Part shown: piece by piece, positions 58,936-64,000 of the stretch
Layout: each line of letters opens with the position of its first letter
Position numbering within the stretch: the stretch's first letter is position 1
Assembly: GCA_029204225.1 (NCBI GenBank)
Contig: CM055102.1
Span: 30,293,632-30,357,631, forward strand
From: Diphasiastrum complanatum
Taxonomy: Eukaryota > Streptophyta > Lycopodiopsida > Lycopodiales > Lycopodiaceae
DNA: 64,000 nt
Reading direction: 5' to 3'
The notes under the pieces: model-generated
Told to the model about the DNA's origin: nothing
The model's input: the letters and a program-made list of their open reading frames with translations, nothing else
Databases searched by the model: none
Translations under genes and position numbers: made by a program

Positions 58936-58977
58936 CTTCTCCTGCATGTGGATTGTAAGATCATGCAGCAGGAGAAG
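58936..58977. promoter_or_regulatory. Hairpin in the presumed PPR 5' leader
   Basis: cttctcctgcatg and catgcagcaggagaag face each other across 13 bases (one 3-base bulge), 90 bases upstream of the ATG. If transcribed it would form a strong stem in the 5' UTR. Confidence 0.6.
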
Positions 58978-59120
58978 ATGTAGAGATTGACAGAAGTAAA
59001 TCAATAGTTGCAGCTGCTTCAGAAAATTGGCATTGTAATGAATTAAGGCAAGCGCTGGCGCTTCCGAGAGTCACAAAGCAATGGATCGTAGGTTGAAAGA
59101 TCCCACAGAAGAGAATCATT

Positions 59121-59133
59121 GTTTATTTATATC
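59121..59133 (-). promoter_or_regulatory. TATA box candidate of PPR gene
   Basis: The minus strand reads GATATAAATAAAC, 275 bases upstream of the ATG, between the gene and the foldback element. Confidence 0.45.
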
Positions 59134-59203
59134 GCGTATTTTTATTGCATTACAATGTTCATAGGTGCTTTCAATTTTTCGACGGGCACAGTTTGCAAGA
59201 CTG

Positions 59204-59697
59204 GCTGCAAAGCTTCCTGCACTACCTATTAGTGAATTAATTTACATCACGCAGTTGGTTTTGAGTAATTAGCTCACCATTTTAAGTTTTACTAAGCTTT
59301 TGATTAGCTTGATTTATTTTTGACGTTCTGCGGTACTATTTTATATACTTTAATCTTTCTGTATGGTCATGGGTTTTTCCATCATTTCTTAATAGTAAAA
59401 GCAGGGATATTATTACAAAAAACAAGATCTATCTCGCACAAAAGCATATTATTTATAATCTAGAACGAGTCAAGTACAAAAGCATTGTTAAAACAAATAA
59501 TTATCCCTGGGAAAACCCATGACCATACAGAAAGATTAGAGAAATAATACCGCAGAACGGCAAAAATAAATCAAGTTAATCAATAGCTAAATAAAACTTA
59601 AAATAGTGAGCTAATTACTCAAAACCAGCTGCCTCATGTAAATCACTAACTAAAATTGATCCACTAATATGTAATGCATGAAGCTTTAAAGCAGCCG
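59204..59697. repeat. Foldback element, arms about 170 bp
   Basis: The left arm (59204-59380, containing gagtaattagctcaccattt and ctttctgtatggtcatgggt) is the reverse complement of the right arm (59512-59697), with small gaps. About 130 bases separate them. The outer ends are ggctgcaaagctt and aagctttaaagcagcc. No ORF. It looks like a MITE or foldback transposon. No clear target duplication. Confidence 0.85.
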
Positions 59698-59727
59698 CTC
59701 AAAAATTGAGCCTACCAAGTTAGATTA

Positions 59728-59797
59728 GGTCGGATTTTTACCATTGGGTCGGATTTTTACCATCGGGTCAGATTTTCACCATTGGGTTGAATTTTTT
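59728..59797. repeat. 20-bp tandem repeat
   Basis: The unit gtcggatttttaccattggg is repeated about 3.5 times with few changes. Confidence 0.85.
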
Positions 59798-59867
59798 GAC
59801 AAGGTTTACATCCGACGCTTTACATTCAAAGGCTTTTTTGGAACGAATAATTTTTTATGAGAATGCG

Positions 59868-60165
59868 AATTTTTTCGAAGACTCAAATTTTTTCGAAAAC
59901 TCGATTTTTTTGGACGACTCAAATTTTTAGAAAGACTCGAATTTTCGAAACGACTCGAATTTTTGAGACTCGAAATTTTGGAACGACTCGATTTTTTATG
60001 GAAAGACTCAAATTTTCTGAACAACTCGAAATTTTTCAATGACTCGAATTTTTGAATGACTCAAATTTTCTATTGACTTGAATTCTTTGAATGACTTGAA
60101 TTCTTTGAATGACTTGAATTCTTTGAAAGACTCGAATTTTTCCAATGACTCGAATTCTTTGAAAG
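59868..60165. repeat. GACTCGAATTTTT minisatellite
   Basis: About 16-17 copies of a 16-20 bp unit, ga(c/a)gactcgaattttt with a variable 3' end; later units change to gacttgaattctttgaat. The Ser/Lys/Asn-rich frames across it are artefacts. Confidence 0.9.
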
Positions 60166-60846
60166 ACCTTCCAATCCATGACTATGCCTATCAAAAATTG
60201 AACAAAGCAGTAGTGATGGAAATCACGTTCAATCTTTAGTAACTAACTTTGAAATCGCTAGATACTAAGTGATTACGTAGCCAAACATGAAGTATTGAAT
60301 TCTCAGACAATTTCTATCAGTTACAAAAGCAATACAGAGATGCATGCATTCTGACATATACTGAACGCAATAAGAAGATAGTATTGATTCAAAAAAACAA
60401 AATCAGATGCTAATGAGCGCAAACAATAGCGGATAGAGACCGCGCACTCTAAGTTGTCTCTGAGTAACTGAGAATAAGTCTGATAATAAACAGCTATGTT
60501 GATAAGCAATAGCGCAATAGCAACTCTAAAATAAATCTCTAAAAGACTGAGGTAAAATGCTCAAGAGAGTTCAAGTTTGAAAGCTTGATAGAGAGCTAAC
60601 TACAATACTTGCTGAACTTGAGAACTTCTTGACTTCTAAAACATCAGATGTATGAATATGAACAACTATATATACTAAGCAATTAGGTCATCAAATGTGA
60701 TTGCTAGTTGGCTGGTGTCCGCTGGCATTCATCCGCTTCATTGTCATTGATTGTTGATAAGCGGTAGAAATTGGCCGTAAACAATCTGTTTGCATAAATA
60801 AACTAAATTGTCACTTCTGTAGAAATGAACCAAAACAACCACAGGT

Positions 60847-60874
60847 GACACTGTCGCAAAAATGCGACAGTGTC
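60847..60874. repeat. Perfect 12-bp stem hairpin and GCGAAAAATGCGACA words
   Basis: gacactgtcgca and tgcgacagtgtc flank a loop of four A. The words gcgaaaa and gcgaca(g/t)tgt recur at 60882, 60975, 61019 and 61063 within the same LTR. Confidence 0.85.
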
Positions 60875-61378
60875 GGCTTTTTGCGAAAAACTCGACAGTG
60901 TCCTTAAAACTCATTCAGAGTAGCCCCACACTTTGCCAGAGTCATTTTCTTAACATTTGAGGCACTTTTGAGAAAGCGAAAAACGCGACTCTCCATATTT
61001 ACTCGCAAATCCTTACATGCGAAAAAGACGACACTGCATTTTACCACGAGATTTTTGACAGGCGAAAAATGCGACATTGTTGTCAAACTCTGTGTATTTC
61101 TGTAGACTGTGTAAAAACACTTGTAAATCTGCAGACTGTGTAAAGACACGAAAAAATCCGCGGAACTAGATAAATAATGGATGAAGACTAAAACCGATTA
61201 GTCAATTAGTAAGAAGGAGACTAATCCAACAAAAGGTTCACATGAAACACCATAATATTCTCAAACAGTGCACAGTCAAACCAAAAAGTTCAGATGAAAA
61301 ATCATAGGCCTTGTCCCAATCGCTTTCTATCCTCTTCTTCTGATCAGGATCTCAAGCAAGACAGTTGCCAAATCGACA

Positions 61379-61795
61379 TCTCAGAACTTCCCGTCGTAGC
61401 GGGAGGTTCTGAGAAGTTTTTTTATTTTATTTTCAAAATCGAATTCTCAGAACCTCCCGCCACGGTTGGAGGTTCTGAGAAGTTCTTATTATTTTAAAAA
61501 GCGAAATCTCAGAACCTCCCATCGTGGCGGGAGGTTCTGAGAAGTTTTTATTATTTTAAAAAGCGAATTCTTAGAACCTCTTACGGCGGGAGATTTTGAG
61601 AAGTTCTTATTAATTTTAAAAAGTGAATTCTCAGGACCTCCCGTCGCGGTGGGAGCTTTTGAAAAGTTCTTATTATTTTCAAAATCAAATTCTCAGAACC
61701 TCCCGCCACAGTGGAAGGTTCTGAGAAGTTTTTTTTTTAATTTTCAAAATTGCATTCTCAGAACCTTCCGCCGCGGTGGAAGGTTCTGAAATTTT
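61379..61795. repeat. 62-bp satellite, each unit a hairpin (7 copies)
   Basis: Units start at 61379, 61445, 61507, 61569, 61629, 61691 and 61756. Each holds tctcagaacctcccg, a short GC-rich loop, then gggaggttctgagaag, followed by an A/T spacer (ttattattttaaaaagcgaa). Both arms often change together. Confidence 0.95.
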
Positions 61796-62216
61796 TTTGT
61801 AAAAAACAATTCTTAATAAAAAAAAATGAAGCTTACTTGTGATTCAAAACTTATGTCTCAGAAACTTGGGTGGAAAAATATCATTGAGAACTTTTCCTTG
61901 GAAGAAAATGGATGTTTGAAATCTTGGTTGATGTGGGTAAGCTTAGAAAACTCGAAATTTAAATTTCAATGTGAAATATGGAGATAGGAGGGGGTTTATA
62001 TATAATTTTTTTTGGTGGACAAAAGTATATTGTACTTATGAGATCTACCATTTGCCACATGTCAATGTCTTATCGCACAGAACTTTATCAACAATTTATT
62101 ATTTTAAAACCATTAATTTTTGGACGTCGGAGGTTCTCCAGATTTTTGTGTAATATATATACCAAGTATCAAAAAAGTTGCAGAACCTCCTGTCACGACG
62201 GAAGGTTCTACATGTG

Positions 62217-62221
<5 letters not shown>
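61796..62221. other. Flank of hairpin satellite with degenerate copies
   Basis: Stray copies of the hairpin arms occur at 62124-62140 (half) and 62180-62209 (cagaacctcctgtcacgacg ending ggttct). No gene. Confidence 0.6.

Positions 62222-62282
<61 letters not shown>
62222..62282. repeat. (TA)n microsatellite
   Basis: About 60 bases of pure AT alternation. Confidence 0.97.
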
Positions 62283-62283
<1 letters not shown>

Positions 62284-62422
62284 GCACACAATATATAGAT
62301 AATATATTTTATATATTAGATTAAGTAAAAAGAACAAAACCTTTTTGATGCTTGTATATATATTTTTGCATAGATATTTTATGTTTGGAAGGTGAACTTC
62401 GAAAGTAATGAAGGTGCATATA

Positions 62423-62987
62423 TGGAAGTGGCTGGATGGATCAAAATTCCTTGCCCATTACTGTTTTTTGAAGGCACGTTTGTTAGCAGAGATTTTTCAT
62501 TTGACATTTCTTGCAGTTGTTTGAATTCGACACAAAGTTCGAGAGCCCTTCAAGCGGTCGCAAATGTATAGAGGCATGTGTGGCCTCTCTTTTTTTTTTT
62601 CTATTTTTTTTTTTTCATTTGAATGATCAACAAGCTGTTAACTTGTTGATTTTGTTTTTTTGGGACTTAAGACATGGCTCATAATCATTGTTGGATACCT
62701 CTAACATCCTTGAGTTCGTTGCTTCAAGTGCCAAACTATATCAATGGTATGTTGTGGATGGCGTAGATTTGTCTGCTTCACGAAAACAAAGGTACTGTAG
62801 TTGATAAACTATTGCCTCCGAAAATACTTTGTTGGCAGAGATCTCCTCTTTTGACATTGTTGTGCCACTGCAACTTCTTTGAGCTCTTTGCACAATTTGA
62901 GAGCTCTTTGAATTGTAGCAATTGTATCTAGAGACTTGTATGACGGGTTTTTTTTTCATACACATAGTCATGTGCTTTTGAGTTATC
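62423..62987. repeat. Dispersed repeat, copy 2
   Basis: Same sequence as 19351-19788, with about 130 extra bases (62527-62660) that include T-rich runs. It lies between two AT microsatellites, with hairpin copies on both sides. Confidence 0.85.
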
Positions 62988-63075
62988 AAGAAGCTGATCT
63001 CTTTTGTATGACGGTTTTTTTTCATACACATAGTCATGTGCTTTTGAGTTATCAAGAAGTTGATCTCTTTTGCGG
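62941..63075. repeat. Tandem duplication of about 66 bp
   Basis: The block tgacgg(g)ttttttttcatacacatagtc...gaag(c/t)tgatctcttttg occurs twice in a row, differing only by run length and one base. It extends the end of the dispersed repeat. Confidence 0.92.
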
Positions 63076-63085
63076 CGATTATATA

Positions 63086-63090
63086 TATCT

Positions 63091-63121
<31 letters not shown>

Positions 63122-63178
63122 ATATGTGATATATATATGGCATATATTCTATATATGCCATATATTACATATATAAAA
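63086..63178. repeat. (TA)n(TG)n tract with ATATGCCATATA palindromes
   Basis: AT and GT runs are followed by tatatggcatatattct and atatatgccatatatta, which form an inverted pair. Confidence 0.85.
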
Positions 63179-63183
63179 AAATT

Positions 63184-63219
63184 CTCCAGAACCTCCCGCC
63201 GTGACAGGAGGTTCTGAGG
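63184..63219. repeat. Isolated copy of the 61.4-kb hairpin unit
   Basis: ctccagaacctcccgcc, then gtga, then caggaggttctgagg. Its presence away from the array suggests a mobile or gene-conversion origin. Confidence 0.85.
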
Positions 63220-63343
63220 ATATATATAGTTGTTTTTATATATATAGAGAGATATATTCATTCATCATATTTAATATATGTCTGTTTGAAGTGAATATTT
63301 TGAATGCATTTCACTAAACAATATATATGTAATTTAACAAACA

Positions 63344-63553
63344 TGATCTAGACTATATTTAAAAATAACTTACTTTGGTAGAGACCAAACTGAGTTTACT
63401 TTTGAAATGTCTAGATTATATCTAAAAATAACCTACTATGGTAATAGAGTATAAGCGACCAAACTGAGCTTACTTCTGAAATGTCCAGATCATATTTAAA
63501 AATAACTTACTTTAGTAATAGAGTATTAGAGACCAAACTGAGCTTACTTCTGA
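63344..63553. repeat. Tandem repeat, 64-74 bp unit
   Basis: Three copies of ctagat.atat.taaaaataac followed by gagaccaaactgagcttact, with a 10-base insertion (aatagagtat) in the later copies. Confidence 0.85.
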
Positions 63554-63948
63554 AGTGAAATGTTCGTGACTATAGAGACTAGACTTTGAAAGACTTGAGT
63601 GTTTCTTGAAAGAACCTCTTTATATATACTATTGTCGAGCTACATCCATGTCATCAATCCACGTGAAAATGTTTATTTCCTCTTTTCTAAAGACACCTCA
63701 ACAATCCGCATATTCTCACTTATTGTTTAGTCTAGTTACTATCCCAAGTGTACTAACCAAACATGTTGCTTTTTGAAAACTTGTTTTTGCCATGTCACTG
63801 ATCCAAACCTTGTTACTATTTGAAACTGGATTTTGAAATACATATCCACGGATCGGTGACCTGGCATGGTTCTATATATATTTATTCCTCTCCTTTGCTT
63901 CTTTCTTTGAGAGCAGAATAGAAGCACCGCATAACTATAGCAAGACAA

Positions 63949-64000
63949 CAATGATTCTAACTAACTTCCTTATGAACTTTAGCCCATTTCTTGAAGCTTG
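63949..64000 (+). CDS. Possible gene start, cut by window end
   Basis: ATG at 63949 in a good plant context (acaacaATG) opens MILTNFLMNFSPFLEA and stays open to the last base. A TATA box (ctatatatattta) lies about 75 bases upstream at 63870. The hydrophobic start could be a signal peptide. Sixteen codons are too few to identify a family; it may be chance. Confidence 0.25.

Larger units (their letters stand above)
59833..61231 (-). repeat. LTR of TGTTGGATTA family with internal minisatellite
   Basis: The minus strand starts TGTTGGATTAGTC at 61231. The shared 3' block (gattgaacgtgatttccatc, and the tag gcctatcaa.ttgaac on the plus strand) is at about 60190-60235. The flanks are aaagg at 59828-59832 and aaagg at 61232-61236, a perfect 5-bp target duplication. 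If correct, this solo LTR has grown from about 0.95 to 1.4 kb by the repeat array at 59868-60165. The terminal CA at the low end is degraded. Confidence 0.7.

Noticed and set aside
61379-61795. CRISPR-like array
   Set aside because: Regular palindromic units occur, but the spacers are near-identical A/T linkers, there are no cas genes and the context is plant nuclear DNA. It is a hairpin satellite.
62113-62337. Tyr-Ile-rich frames on both strands
   Set aside because: They are translations of the (TA)n run at 62222-62282.
1-64000. tRNA, rRNA or organelle DNA insertions
   Set aside because: I looked for tRNA B-box words and rRNA or plastid gene motifs and saw none. tRNA matches are limited to retrotransposon primer sites. 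A dedicated scan was not possible.

Overview
This window is plant nuclear DNA and probably comes from a fern. Two intact-looking genes are plant-type. One is a chloroplast Cu/Zn superoxide dismutase split into eight short exons. The other is a chloroplast- or mitochondrion-targeted pentatricopeptide repeat (PPR) protein. Its very uniform 101-residue repeat triplets, and the OSB-type PDF motif in front of them, look more like fern, lycophyte or moss PPR proteins than seed-plant ones. The species cannot be named from the sequence. The rest is mainly decayed LTR retrotransposons, microsatellites, minisatellites and foldback repeats, as expected of a large, repeat-rich genome.

Layout, left to right. 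1-958: remnant of an unknown repeat-encoded protein, cut by a Ty3/gypsy element. 958-5960: minus-strand chromovirus-like gypsy copy A, with integrase, RNase H, RT, Gag, leader, PBS and one 1.08-kb LTR. It sits in a second unknown ORF family (5961-6700, minus), which recurs on the plus strand at about 10770-12460. 7000-9500: non-coding with short tandem repeats. 9739-10112: gypsy integrase fossil. 12500-17250: a very degraded minus-strand LTR element. 17742-18397: unknown frameshifted ORF. 19351-22065: two opposed copia fossils and a 920-bp LTR. 24281-27068: gypsy copy B, with chromodomain, PPT and LTR. 27069-28800: GTCGGATG-type and GAAAC-type repeats. 29525-30338: an almost perfect 814-bp inverted repeat. 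32700-33500: copia fragment. 33540-42312: a minus-strand copia element split by a complete but internally deleted plus-strand copia element, with both LTRs, PBS and 5-bp target duplication. 43171-45733: SOD gene. 48934-49894: solo copia LTR with target duplication. 55849-58846: PPR gene. 59204-61231: a foldback element, then another related LTR that has grown an internal minisatellite. 61379-61795: a 62-bp satellite in which every unit is a hairpin. 63949-64000: possible start of a gene that leaves the window.

The two genes are unrelated neighbours on the same strand, about 10 kb apart, and both act in organelles: superoxide removal in the plastid, and organelle RNA handling by the PPR protein. 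The mobile elements form at least three recognisable families: the gypsy family with copies A and B, the copia family with copies F and G, and a TGTTGGATTA-type copia LTR family with three LTRs. None of the elements seen here could be autonomous. I joined exons by eye from GT/AG sites and reading frame; no alignment or database search was run.
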